Assembly (NCBI GenBank): GCA_015680905.1
Contig: CM027378.1
Location: forward strand, 89,929,501-89,993,500
DNA: 64,000 nt
Source of the DNA: Coptis chinensis
Lineage: Eukaryota; Streptophyta; Magnoliopsida; Ranunculales; Ranunculaceae
Direction of reading: 5' to 3'
Shown here piece by piece: positions 22,091 through 33,155 of this stretch; within the stretch, counting starts at the first letter, position 1, and each line of letters begins with the position of its first letter. Below the pieces are notes generated by a model. The model was not told the origin of the DNA and searched no databases. It saw only the letters and a program-made list of their open reading frames with translations. The position numbers were made by a program, and so were the translations under genes.

Positions 22091-23250
22091 TCAATGCCTT
22101 ACGCGACGTTCCACGGTAGGAACTTCCGGTTTCGAATCAACAAGATCATTGGTGAAGGCACGTAGCTTCTCACCCTCCTCAAAGTCCGCTATGGTTTGGT
22201 CTTCTAAGAACACAACATCTCGACTTCGGATTACCTTCTTGTTAATCGGATCATAGAGTTTGTAACCAAACTTTTCATCTCCATAACCCAGAAAAATGCA
22301 GCGCTTGGCTTTGTCATCAAGCTTGGGATCTCTCATCCCGGAATATGCACAAATGCCCCGCACCCAAATACCCTCAAGTATCCATAATCAACATCTCTGC
22401 TGACCATACTCTCTGCGGATAATCACTATTCGGAGCTTTTGCGGCGACATGTTGATCACATGCACGGCATCAGACGTGATTGCTTCTACCCGGTAGCTTC
22501 TAGGTAGCTTAGAGTGAGATAGCATGCATCTCATCCCTCTACAATGGTGCGGTTCATTCTCTCGCTATTCCATTCTCATTTGCGGTGTCTTGGGAACGGT
22601 GCGCTCATGACAAATCCCATGACTCGGCAATACTCTTCAAATGGCCCAATGTACTCACCCCCATTATCCGGCGAATACACTTCAACAACTTCCCGGTCTC
22701 TCTTTCCACCATGCTATGGAATTTCTCAAACACGCCAAAAGTACTTCATCCTTGGTCTTCAAACTATAGGCCCATATCTTTCTTGACGATCATCAATGAA
22801 TGTCAAAAGTCACGAAAGCTCCCCTGGTGGGACTTCACTCTCATAGGACCACATAAGTGCGTATTGCACTAGCTTAAGGGCGGTGTCCTTTTACGTGAGA
22901 CGGAATCTTTGGAAAGACACCCGTGTTGCTTTCCTACCAAAATGATGAGTACATGTATTTAAATGTGTACCTTTAATGTCCGGCATGGCCTTTTGCTTAG
23001 CAAGAACTTCCATCCCTTTTATGCCCATGTGACCACGATCTCTTGTGCCACGGTTCGGATGAAGCTTCTTCTTACGCGCGATTTAAACTACGCTTTACAC
23101 AAACTAGCTGTGTTTTGTAAAGAGAGCAAGTTTTCTTTCCTCCTCGGTCGCTACAATGGAACCTCGCTTTCGGTTTCCATACCCGTTACCAAACGAGTTT
23201 ACAAAGCCATCGTCATCTAATTTCGGCCGAAATTAGGCTTAGCCGTATGT
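22091..23250 (-). pseudogene. Element D integrase, heavily frameshifted
   Basis: The C-terminal block is open at 22091-22363 (CIFLGYGDEKFGYKLYDPIN). Upstream on the minus strand, pieces of the core are readable in different frames: a GIAREN...RTIV glutamate block near 22540-22580, HMAPPNSEDYPQ-like text near 22440, and the second aspartate block with an EYIGPFEEYC-like segment near 22630-22690. A HLCGPMRVK block near 22830-22860 belongs before the first aspartate. More than six small indels occur in about 1.1 kb. Confidence 0.7.
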
Positions 23251-23480
23251 CGGGGACATGTCTTATATCCTTGAGTGTCAAGGTGTAGCCGACATTGGTT
23301 TCTACATGAACATCTCCAATGCCTATAATCTTGAGACTCCATTGTTACCCATCCTTACTTCACCATATTCACCAGTTGTAGGTAGTGAAGAAGAATCCCG
23401 ATCGCGGTGTGGCGTGATAGGATGCTCCTGTATCTATCACCCACTCAGTATCGACATGAGGTACTAAGGCAAAGACACAC
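23251..23480 (-). pseudogene. Element D aspartic protease remnant
   Basis: The minus strand near 23457 reads VDTEWVIDTGASYHATP, with the catalytic DTGA intact. One or two indels later, it continues with MGNNGVS...GIGDVHVETNVGYTLTLKDIRHVP. This is the Copia protease, which would cut the polyprotein. Frame breaks near 23390-23410 and 23330 prevent a continuous enzyme. Confidence 0.8.
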
Positions 23481-23539
23481 CACAATCGACACAATTCCCA
23501 CTAGGTCGCCGACTAGTGCGGTAGTATATCTCTGCTGTG

Positions 23540-24420
23540 TTTCCGTTCCTCGCACCATGTCTTCATGTGTACGGTTATTCTTCTCATCCCTCTTGATTGT
23601 TACGCTCGCGACTCATATCGAAGTGGCCTTTTTGTGGCACAATAGTAACATTGCCTCGCGTCTTAGGAGTTCTAGCTTCCCCTAGATTTATACGTCATCA
23701 CCTCTAGAGCGAGATGGTTTTACGTTTCGACCTCTCCCCGTTTCTCTATGAAAAGGATCTCTCGAGTGAGAAGAGCGCTTCTTGCACTCCTTCTAGTCTC
23801 CTCATTCAACAAAGGCGTGGTAGCCATCTCCATGGTAACAATTCCATCCTTGGTCGCTCCATGTAGAGAAAACTGCTAATGTCTCCCAACTTTCGGGTAG
23901 AGAGCCTAATAGAAACAAAGCCTCAACCGTCTCCCAAATTGATCTTCATCAAATGCATCGATTGATGATATTACGTACTTCATTAAGATGCTTTCGGACA
24001 TTGAAGAACCTTCTTGGTACTTTCGGTTCGCAAACTTCTTAACGACTAGCACTTTGTTTCCACCCGACTTCCTCTCATAAAGGTCTTCGAGTTTCTTCCA
24101 TAGGCCGGGCGTCGTAGTCTCTTGGGCTACATGGTGAAAGACAATGCGTCAATCCAATTGTCGAATGTATCCAATCGCTTTTCGTCAAGCTTTTTCCCTT
24201 TCGGCCTCATCGGTCTTTACGGTTTTACTCCCTCATTCTCAATGGGAAGTGCCAAGTCCTTGCGGTATAGCAAGTCTTCCATCTTGGCTTTCGGATGGTG
24301 TAGTTCTTCCTATTCGGACTCATCATGCGAGTGTTCTTTGAATGGTCCATCTCTACAAGTTATTTAACCTCAAATCTTCTCTCTCGGGAATTTCGGTCAA
24401 ACACCCCGACCAAGATTCGG
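23540..24420 (-). pseudogene. Element D gag remnant
   Basis: The minus strand shows a CCHC-type knuckle fragment CHKKGHFDMSREC near 23600-23640. Upstream are gag helices in changing frames, with the probable start near 24346 (MDHSKNTRMMSPNR region, then KMEDLLYRKDLALPIE). No frame exceeds ~60 codons. Identification rests on the knuckle, position and Copia-like wording. Confidence 0.65.
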
Positions 24421-24445
24421 ATAACACCCTAGGCTATTCTAACCA

Positions 24446-24461
24446 AGGCTCTGATACTACT
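24446..24461 (-). other. Primer-binding site of element D (tRNA-iMet)
   Basis: On the minus strand the bases after the 5' LTR read AGTAGTATCAGAGCCTTGG, matching the plant tRNA-iMet primer site TGGTATCAGAGC with one change. Confidence 0.85.
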
Positions 24462-25129
24462 TGTTGGGGATTACACCAATACCAATCGGTTCCCCCACTA
24501 CACAGATAACTTGTATGAACACACTTCAACTCCAGATAAATCTCAAATATCACCAACTACCTATTCTAACATGCCCAACTCGCTAAACAACTATTAACAA
24601 CAGATAATAATGTAAAGCAGTAGAAGCAAACCACAACACAAAGATTTACCGTGGTTCGGCCAATGATGCCTACTTCCACAAGAGTCAGTTCTTAATAACG
24701 TGGGAAGGAAGATTACAATCTCTCCTTTCAGTCTCTCACCTTACTAGATCACTCTTATCTCTTTACAGGGTTGTATCTCTGTAAAGGTTCTCTCTCTTTG
24801 TTTTAGTCTGGATTCCAATCCTTCTGACTTGTTTGGTTAGGTTTTTCAAAACCTTGATTTTGGTTTTTATCTCCAAAAACCAAATTTCGCGAGTACTGTA
24901 GCAAAGCCCACGAAAATTAGACTGGCTTTAATGACGGCCAATGATATCGAGATCGCTGGCTGGTCGCCCCTCTATGAAAGCACGGGTAAGCCCTATTCTA
25001 TGGAACCCCGGCGAAGTGAAGTCGCCCGCCTCTGCGCCTTGGCTCGACATTTCAGCGCCCGACATTTAACGCCCGTTTCTCGCGTTTCTCTCGTTTTGTT
25101 TTCTCCTCATGTGAGGGATAACTCCAACA
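24462..25129 (-). repeat. 5' LTR of element D
   Basis: 668 bp. The first ~400 bases differ from the 3' LTR at only about three positions. From about 24870 onward the two copies fall out of register in short GC-rich patches, then agree again at the last ~25 bases (CTCCTCATGTGAGGGATAAC). Confidence 0.95.
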
Positions 25130-25348
25130 TAACCAACAACAAATGCAAATTTCAGATATATGAAAGGGTTATGCGAATAACATTTTGAGTGTTATAATTC
25201 GGTATATCTCACATAATCCATAGATAATGTGGGGAACCGTCGGAAACTGATTTTACACCCTATAATAAGTTATTAACTGAAAAATATGTAGTGTTTTTGA
25301 GACCACGTTAAAGATATATTCGAAATAAGTTGGTATTTTATCATAGAC

Positions 25349-25543
25349 ACTAAAAGTGTATAATTTGTAATAAGGAATTAGCTTATACAAATCACCTATT
25401 TTTTAGTAATTTTTTTTATTTGATTAAGTATATAAGAATTGGAACACTAAAAGTGTTTGATTCATAATAAGAAATTACCTTCTACAAATCACCTATTTTT
25501 TAGCAATTATTTTTATTTAATCAAATATATAAAAATTGGAAAT
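25349..25543. repeat. Imperfect tandem duplication, ~97-bp unit
   Basis: The unit starting ACTAAAAGTG at 25349 recurs at 25446 with CAAATCACCTATTTTTTAG in both copies. It lies in AT-rich DNA beyond the D insertion and downstream of the host gene's 3' end. Confidence 0.8.
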
Positions 25544-26441
25544 ACACTCAAACTCTCCAAATATAATAATTACAAATATACTCAAACTCTCTAAAGAAGT
25601 TCTTAGAAAATACTATATTTCATATTAGAGTGCCACATAATAGAGAGAAAAGGCTAACTCTCATATTAGAGTGTTACATAGGAGAGAAAAAATCTACATA
25701 GGAGAGAGAAAATCTTTTATTGGATGTCTCTGCTTTAGTATATAGAAGTAGACAGTAGATAACTCAATATTAGCAAACCCAAATTTAAAATGTGTTGAAT
25801 GGAGTTTTGTGGGTTTGAAATACTAAGTTACCGTTAAACTAAAGAAAACTTAAAAAAAGGTAGAAAAAATGAGAAGCTAGTAGATTGAAATATTGAATGA
25901 CATAGTTGCACTTGCGCACTTGCACTACGAGTCTACGACCAGTCTTCTTTCTGGGGAGGCGTTGCAGGCTTGCAGCTGCCTTACTTTTTCAGTTTTCATT
26001 ATTTCTTTAATCACTCAGCATAACTTGTAGAATTTGGTAAACAACAATCTATTGGCTATTGCCACATCCAACTCTGGAATTTTGCAAAAATTACTGGATG
26101 GTGCATCCAGAAGTTCAGATTCTGTTCATTTAAGATTGATAATGCATTCCATAAAATGAAAAACAGAAAAAAATCAGGTCGTGCGAACTTTTTTCTTCAA
26201 TACTAACAATATCCTCTTTAGATCTTCGGGTAAACCTTATTAACAGCAATAAGGTTTCAACTTTCAAGTATCTTATGAACTAGTTCAGTTCCCATGGCAT
26301 TATTCATTATTTGTAGTATATATAACAGTATTCAGTCATGTCTTCCATAAGAGGTCATCATAATATCTTACAGTTATATTACAATCGTAGTGTAAAGCAT
26401 TTACATATGAGATATATCGGGTCCATATATCAGAGATAACA
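25544..26441. other. AT-rich spacer and 3' flank of the gamma-glutamyl hydrolase gene
   Basis: No coding sequence is supported. The segment next to 26441 is the presumed 3' untranslated region of the minus-strand gene; on the minus strand an AATAATGAATAATG stretch near 26305 could serve polyadenylation. Around 25620-25720 the phrase CATATTAGAGTG is repeated. Confidence 0.5.
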
Positions 26442-29400
26442 TTAGGAGAAAATATAAACTTCATCATACCCCTTCCTATAAAAAACAGCAAACAAAAGGG
26501 TTAAAATTTAATCAACACACGGTATAGCATAACATTGCTTAATAGTCAATTTACTCACCCAGCCTTCCCACAGTAAGTAGGACTGTAATTGTAAATAAGG
26601 TTGTCAAGCACTTTCCGAGAGGGTGGCCTGTTTAAGGACTTCCTGGCTTCCCTGCACAAAAAGGATGAACGCCGAATTATTAACTATTTAAGAAAGCTAG
26701 CTGGAAAACGAGGAAAGGAGTTCCTTGTGGCCAGACTTCATTACTTTTGAAATAAAAATGTAATTATGTTTATATAATCAATTCTAACACAAATACTTTC
26801 TAGATAAATATTTATGGAAGAAATAATACCAAACAACCAAATACAAATCAATTATTGAATTAATGACCAAACCAAAAATGGAAAGAGAAATTACCAAAAA
26901 CCAAAAAGAATCAAAATATGACAACTCATTTCAAAAGGAAGACTCCATAATTTTTGTCTCTCATTCTTTAAGCCACTTTTTTTTTTTGTTTATGTTTCAA
27001 TGGATTATCTCATTTTGAGAATGAGAAAATGGTCTCTAAAAAATTTTACCAAACAAATTTTTTTATATCCAAAATCAATTATGGAACTCATAATACATTA
27101 TTTGTCATATAATGGGTTATCATAATGGTTGCCAAACGGGCCCTAAACTGAACTAATTTATCAACAAAAAATGTTCACAATACCACTTTTTTATTTTTAT
27201 TTTTAATTTTGTGCACATCCATTCTCTTCCGGGTTTCTTTTTTAGTGAAGGTTTAAAGAATACTGATGTGAAACCACATTGACATCTTTTATTGATCTAA
27301 ATTTCAAATGGTCATACAGTAGCTAAGCAGTAAAACAAAAAGTCTGCTAGAAGTGCAGAAAAAATAAAATAAATAAACAGATATTGTCAAAGTACTTCAC
27401 AGATGAATATATGATACGTAGAAACTGTTGTAACCGTGCATTACAAACCTGCACTTTCAATGGAAATGTTGTATTTTTGTATTTTGTTTGGTTTAGGAGT
27501 AAGGCCTGACTTCCCCTTCTAAGGTGTTTCTTAGAAAAAAAAACATGCACTTTCAATTAACTTTGATTTCAGAGTATAAGCTACCTGATAAAGTAGTTGG
27601 CAACATGTTGAGTAACTTGAATAGCATCTTCGGAGTGTGGAATCATTGATAAGCCCCATTCAAAAGCGTTCTTCTGCAGGAAAATGCTAGAGCTTCAGCT
27701 TTCAGGACAATAATGAAGTAAAAAAGAGGCAAACAATGTTATTGTCCTCGTCATACTCAACTAATAAGATGCACAGAAGATTAAATAAAAAACATATACT
27801 GTGAAAATACGGCCTTAGGTTTATAACTTCTGATTCCATGATTCAGTGATCAGGATAATATGTATAAAATTATAACATACTGGTTATAAGGCAGAACATA
27901 ACCCCCCACAGGATAGCAGAGCAGTAAAAGTAACAAGCACTAGTTGAGTTATGGAACACATCGATTATCTGGAATACCTCTGGGTGCCACTGGAAAGCAG
28001 TCACTGGATAGCTCTGAGCTTGTACAGTTGAAATGTAGTCCTATCACAAGTATTTATGCGTTGAAGAATTAGAGCAACGCATAAATGAATTAATATGTAG
28101 ATATCTCTTTAGATAAGAAATTATCACAGTAAATACCAAATGCCTAGTTCTAGATACAACCTTGTCATCTTGATCGGTGCTTGTTGTCAATACCCTAAAA
28201 AACCTTGATAAGTTAGAAGTCTCTTGAAACCTTGTCGGTGATATACCATACTGAAAAGTGAAAAGTTAACATATTAGATTCAATCCTCAGTAATATCTTG
28301 CAGAATGTAAATGCTCCAATTTGAAAAGAATAAAGCAAATTGAGACAGCACCCAACACACTTGGGTCTGACGATTTGACCTGGAAGCTTCAAGGTGCATT
28401 TTGCAAACAACATAAACCAAATATATGAGGCTCATTGCTTGAACACAGAACAAAGCGGCCAACAGAGTTGCTCTAGACCGTGGGTTGGACACTTTAGCTT
28501 CCCAGACAAGAATATGAAACTTTCATGTGATATGCTAAAGAAGAATAAGCGGAAAGTATGAATATGAAAAATCCAGCCACGGAATTCAGCAAAAATCATT
28601 ATTTTGGTCTCAAAGAAAGAAGACTAAATCAGTTCAAGTAGTGAAACAAATCACAAATCACAAGACACATAGTTATTGTTTTTATGCACGAGAAAATCAT
28701 CCACAGTTTCATCACTAGAAATCTTCCCTCTAACCATTGACAAGTGTCAACTTTCTATTTGTCCCACAAGCCCACATAGAATATGTTCCCACGTATAAAA
28801 TTCACAACTCCGCACACACACACACACCCCTGCCCCTTTCTCTTTCTCTTTCTCTCTCTCCTTCTCTCCCCAGCTGAAATAAAATAATAACATTGAGCAT
28901 AGTGAAAGACATGCAAATAATCGAAATAGAAGTTATATATAAGAAACCAATTCAAGTTAAGACAACCCGAGATGCAGAGGCTCTTTACTTCTGAACATTA
29001 CTTTGAATCAGCTCATTTGTATACCATCTACGTCATGAGAGAGACATTGGCCCCATGCATTGGATGAATCAAGGAATGTGCAAAGATTACCAATCAAAAT
29101 AAACACTCGACAATGAAACGAGAACAATCATACATGACGCTACTGGGTGACCCATACTAATAACCAAGTGCTTTAATCCATTGGGAGACATATACCACTA
29201 CCAATCTAAATAAACACTAAATAACAGAACGAGAACAATCATACATGACGCTACTGGGTAACTATACTAATAATCAAGTGCTTTAATTCATTGGAAAATA
29301 TATACCAATCACTATACGAAATTAAACATAAAGTCCCCGAGGTAAACATTGTACTGGATCTGCATTATATGACATATTAAGCAAATGAAATACATGGTTT

Positions 29401-31430
29401 TGCATTCTTTATAACTTACGTGTGTCTCCAAGAGTGACTCTGAAACTTACTTGATGGTTTTGCATGACAAGACAGTCAGTACTCAATTTTTTAAGCAACT
29501 CTGGAGGGAACCTGCACATCCCCAGCATGTATCATTTATTAAAATTACTGAACGCGGTTGCCATCACAATATGGTTAGAATAGCCAAATTTACTTATGAT
29601 CTTATAGGAGTATGCAACTCGAAAGGGTTTAAGACTTTTATACACACAAACTAGAATGGCACCAATTTTCATGAAATAAAATATTATAGTTCTTTTCAGC
29701 AACACTGTCAACATCACTGTACCTTTTTTCTGTATAAGAATGTAGCTGAATTTCTACATCAAATTACCGAAAGAGTGGTATAGAGATGCGGGAGGTTGTG
29801 GGTTTGAAAGTCACTAGCCTCGCCGCGTGTGATTATGTGGGCAATACGGGCCAGTGACAAATGGCAATGGCCGTTCTAGTTTCCCTAGGGCCAGTTATAG
29901 CTCTGGCCAATCACCCTTCAGTCCGGTGAAGCTAGCCTTTGGACGAGGTGGGCAATCATGGGGCTGCTTAGGTGGAAGCAAAGTGAAAGAAAGGTAGGTC
30001 ATAGAGGTGGTAATTCTTCTTGTAATACAGAGGCAATGGGATTTAGGTGGCAGCCTAAGTGTCATGTTTCATTGATTTACAGTTAGTTGCTTGGGTAGTA
30101 AGCAAAGACCTCTATATATAAAGAGGTTTTTCTTTAAAGATAAAGAAAATACGAACACGGAAACAGAGATGGAAACTTCTCGGAGTGTGCATACCGCTGG
30201 AACACAGTGCCTTCGATGTTCGTGTTCTCCGTGAACTTAAGGATGGATGCCTGATCTGTTGCACTAAACCTTTCAAGAATGTAATTGTTCTGGGGTCACC
30301 ACACAGTAAGAATTTTGAGAAGAAAATTATAATATATATTGACAGCATAATAGTATGAAAAAAAGTTCAAAATAGTCATTTTACTTCAACGAAACTGGCT
30401 TTACCGACAAACCCCATACCATTAAACAGGGATACCTTGAACTCATAAAAAGAACTCGTATATGCAAATAATGACACAAAAATAAAACTATTTATTTATT
30501 TATTTTATTTTTGAATGGCAAGCGAGGTTGTTAGAGAGGTCCCCTACCAATAAGATATAGAAGAAAAACCTCTTTGCCAAACATACTCGCAAATCCCAAC
30601 CCGAAAAATTAATGAAATTGGTTAAGATAACATCACAATAAATAAATCAAGAAAAGTCTAGTCATAAAATAACAACAATTACCTCACTGATAATCATGCT
30701 AAGAAGTTCAAATCCCAAGCAGATAGCAAAGAGAGGGAAATGGTCAGCCCCATCATTTCTCTCCAGAACTTTCTGCAAAAGTGACCAAAAACATGCATTT
30801 CATTTTGGCACAAAAACTGTTGTACTTTCTTGTGTTCAATAACCATGATCATGTCATGTTTGGAAGAATCTAGGAAAAAATAATAATTACCTTAAAAATC
30901 CAGGTGGCAGTCTCAAAATACAATCCAGTCTTCGCCCATCCACCAGTAAAGAGCACTCCATTTACCAGACTAAGTTTCTGCACAAAAATGTGACGTAATT
31001 ATTACCAATGCATGAAAAAGAAAAAAGTTAAAAAATATATTATTACTTGTTCGATAATAGCAGGAGACTCATTATAAATAATAGGAATAACACGAGCACC
31101 AGCAGATTCAACAAATTTGACGTAAGAAGCAGCAATATAAGAAGCGTTTGTGGCGTTATTTAGTCTTCCAGAAGCACCATCACCCGGGTGACTTAATATT
31201 CCAATCACGGGTCTAAAATATAGACTCGGGTCAGCTGCTGAACAACTTGATGATTCTGATCCGGGTAGTAATAAAACTGATTCCGCTTTTGCCGAGTTTA
31301 ACTCTTTTGAGAGTGCAATTAATAGTGGCAGCCATAACCAGTTTCGAATTTCCGAGTTAGCTGAGTCGGTTTTCTTCGGCATGTTGGTTTGGGTGTTGTT
31401 GGGGATATTGGAAGTGGGATTAGTGTGCAT
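26442..31430 (-). CDS. GGH: Gamma-glutamyl hydrolase (folate gamma-glutamyl hydrolase), ten exons
   Basis: This enzyme removes gamma-linked glutamates from folylpolyglutamates, normally in the vacuole. Exons, in transcript order: 31430-31047, 30977-30891, 30772-30683, 30289-30195, 29511-29451, 28250-28161, 28040-27978, 27673-27585, 26651-26559, 26475-26442. All nine introns are GT-AG and the 1086 coding bases keep one frame, giving 361 residues. Class I amidotransferase-like features are [14 protein letters not shown] (near 73-86), [17 protein letters not shown], the nucleophile Cys175 in [21 protein letters not shown], and the His288/Glu290 pair in FQWHPEKNAFEW; the C-terminus is [12 protein letters not shown] hydrophobic stretch at 31-41 ([10 protein letters not shown]) looks like the signal-peptide core. 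Starting at Met17 would give a more usual N-terminus. Length fits plant homologues. No defect is seen. Confidence 0.96.
28811..28872. repeat. (CA)n and CTTT/CT-rich microsatellites in GGH intron 5
   Basis: A short CA run is followed by a pyrimidine-rich TTTCTC repeat, within the longest intron (28251-29450). Confidence 0.85.
29090..29311. repeat. 111-bp tandem duplication in GGH intron 5
   Basis: Units start at 29090 and 29201 with CCAATC(A/T)AAATAAACACT and share CGAGAACAATCATACATGACG. A few substitutions separate them, so the duplication is not brand new. Confidence 0.88.
29765..30095 (+). mobile_element. Possible tRNA-derived SINE in GGH intron 4
   Basis: A GC-richer island in an AT-rich intron starts with GAGTGGTATAGAGATGCGGG (A-box-like) and has GTGGGTTTGAAAGTC (B-box-like) about 30 bases on, as in plant tRNA-derived SINEs. 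Orientation is opposite to the gene. No clear poly(A) tail or target duplication was found, so the limits and the call are tentative. Confidence 0.4.
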
Positions 31431-31672
31431 TTTTCTTAATTTTGAGGATGGAACTGTTTAGACGTTTGTGTTTAATACTTGTTCACTGTTTTTTACTGAT
31501 TACGATGTAGTACATAAGTGACGTAAGGGTAATTTGGATTGCGTGTGTCAAGTGACCATTGGGGGATCATCTTTATTTTGTACCAATACGGAACATTGTC
31601 CTTTTGGTTGTTTCGTTACTGCTGCCCATTATTTGAAGATTCACAATTGGTTCCAATTTATGTTAGAGATCC

Positions 31673-31790
31673 GATAGGGAGAGATCATTCTCTTTAAATT
31701 TTGTGCGCCAATTTCGAGAAGAAATTTCTCCATCCAACGAATATTTGTCTTGATCTCTCCAAAATTTAGAGAGAATGATCTCTCCTTATC
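31673..31790. repeat. Inverted repeat, 31-bp arms, upstream of GGH
   Basis: Arms 31673-31703 and 31760-31790 match as reverse complements at 29 of 31 positions, around a 56-base loop. The shape is like a tiny MITE. No flanking duplication is evident. Confidence 0.88.
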
Positions 31791-31940
31791 ATTTGCCTTT
31801 ATGTTATGACTGTTATCTGAGTTTCCCCATTTTATCGGGATATATATATTTTCTCAAAATATTTTTGCGGCAACAAGTTCTTTCGTTTTTTTTCAGTGGA
31901 AGATTAAAGAAAAGGAAGATAGACAGTAACAGAACTATAC

Positions 31941-31993
31941 AAAAGTTCTACAACTATACAAGTCATTAAAAGTTCTACAACTATACAAGTCAT
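31941..31993. repeat. 27-bp tandem duplication
   Basis: AAAAGTTCTACAACTATACA plus AGTCAT is present twice in a row, 31941-31967 and 31968-31993, near the outer edge of the GGH promoter region. Confidence 0.92.
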
Positions 31994-32075
31994 CTCCCTC
32001 CATCTCTCATTCTCTTGATTACAGTAACAGAAAAAGGCATTAAAGGTTCATCTTCAAATTAAGGAGGATTTTCTG

Positions 32076-32625
32076 TGTTGTGAATATATGACTGCAGAAA
32101 CAACGTTACCCACAACAAACGGATCAATCCAACACAAGGATCGATCATTCTCAATAGACAAGACTTCAACACCCTCCAAGCAATATCCCAACACTTCTCA
32201 ATATCAAATAACAAGCATATAAAGTAAAACAATTAATGTAAAAGAAGAACAAACCACAAGGCGAGATATATCATTGGTTCGGCAATTGCCTCGTCCCACA
32301 CCGCGAGTTCCAAGCTTTTACTAGATGTCGGAGTAACAGTTACAAGTCTCTCAATTCACTCACAAAGAATGAATACTCAACTCACAAAAGAATTGCTCTC
32401 TTATAATCTCTCTCTTTCTTGGTTTTGGAAAATTTTGGTTTTCTAGGAAAAACCTATTTTTATACTATTTCGGAAAAGCTTCAAAGCGGTGAATTTATTT
32501 GAAATTGGTTGGAGCTGGTCGCGCCATCGTAAGCGTAGTGCTTAAAACAACTGGAGGGTCGCGCCCATCGGAGGCGCAGGTTCGCTCTAGACATGAAAGA
32601 GAAAAAAACACACTTTTTCTCTACA
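32076..32625 (-). repeat. 3' LTR of element E
   Basis: 550 bp, from TGTTGTGAATATATGAC to TTTCTCTACA on the plus strand. It has many single-base indels against its partner, clustered at 32280-32360 and 32500-32610. Confidence 0.93.
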
Positions 32626-32762
32626 TTCTCCACCTCGGTGAGGTTTTAGCACATAAAACCAAGCCGAACACATCCAAAGAATAACACATCCGAAGAGGGA
32701 ACACATCCGATGGGAAGACTCGCGAATAACCGCCCGAAGGACTATGCCCACACAGGGCTCTT

Positions 32763-33155
32763 TCAAACATGTAGGATTTGGAGCAAGTCCAAACAGTATT
32801 GGAACTTAACTCCGGTGACAACTTTCGTCAGCATATCAGCAGGATTGTCATGGGTGTCCACTTTCTCAAGTGCTACATCACCATCCTCAACGACATCCCG
32901 TATAAAGTGATAACGGACATTAATATGTTTGGTCCGAGCATGATGAACTTGGTTCTTCGCCAAATGAATAGCACTCTGGCTATCACAATACAAAACAACA
33001 CTGTTCTGCTCAATACCCATATCATCTAGAAGACCTCGAAGCCATAGTGCCTCTTTCACTGCCTCTGCCACTGCCATATACTCTTCCTCAATAGTAGATA
33101 GAGCAACTGTAGTCTGTAGCATAGACCTCCAACTAACCGGTGCACCATGCATCAT
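32763..33155 (-). pseudogene. Element E RNase H
   Basis: A 130-codon frame has GAPVSWRSMLQTTVALSTIE, EAVKEALWLRGLLDDMG, VLYCDSQSAIHLAKNQVHH and the C-terminal HINVRYHFIRDVVEDG. These are full Copia RNase H hallmarks, with the TKVV tail typical of the end of pol. The start of the domain (DSDYAGDLDRRRSTTGYVF) is at the end of the neighbouring RT frame, separated by a 1-base-type shift near 33155. Confidence 0.9.

Larger units (their letters stand above)
19587..25129 (-). mobile_element. Element D: Ty1/Copia retrotransposon with both LTRs
   Basis: The LTRs at 19587-20248 (3') and 24462-25129 (5') flank gag, protease, integrase, RT and RNase H in the minus orientation, 5543 bp in all. The target duplication TAACC is perfect (19582-19586 and 25130-25134). 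A primer site for tRNA-iMet and a polypurine tract lie in the correct places. Gag, protease and integrase are so full of small indels that no long frame survives between 22.4 and 24.4 kb, although the first ~400 bases of the LTRs are almost identical. Confidence 0.96.
31431..32075. other. GGH 5' flank
   Basis: This is the upstream region of the minus-strand GGH gene, bounded by element E's 3' LTR. About 100 bases before the start codon it holds TTACGTCA (minus strand, near 31520), a bZIP-type core. It also holds an imperfect foldback (31673-31790) and a small tandem duplication (31941-31993). No convincing TATA box was located. Confidence 0.5.

Noticed and set aside
28755-28955. 66-codon frame in GGH intron 5
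   Set aside because: It is driven by the CA/CT microsatellites within an intron.
30110-30140. Small hairpin CTCTATATATAAAGAG as a terminator or small RNA
   Set aside because: Stem of about six bases in an AT-rich intron; expected by chance.
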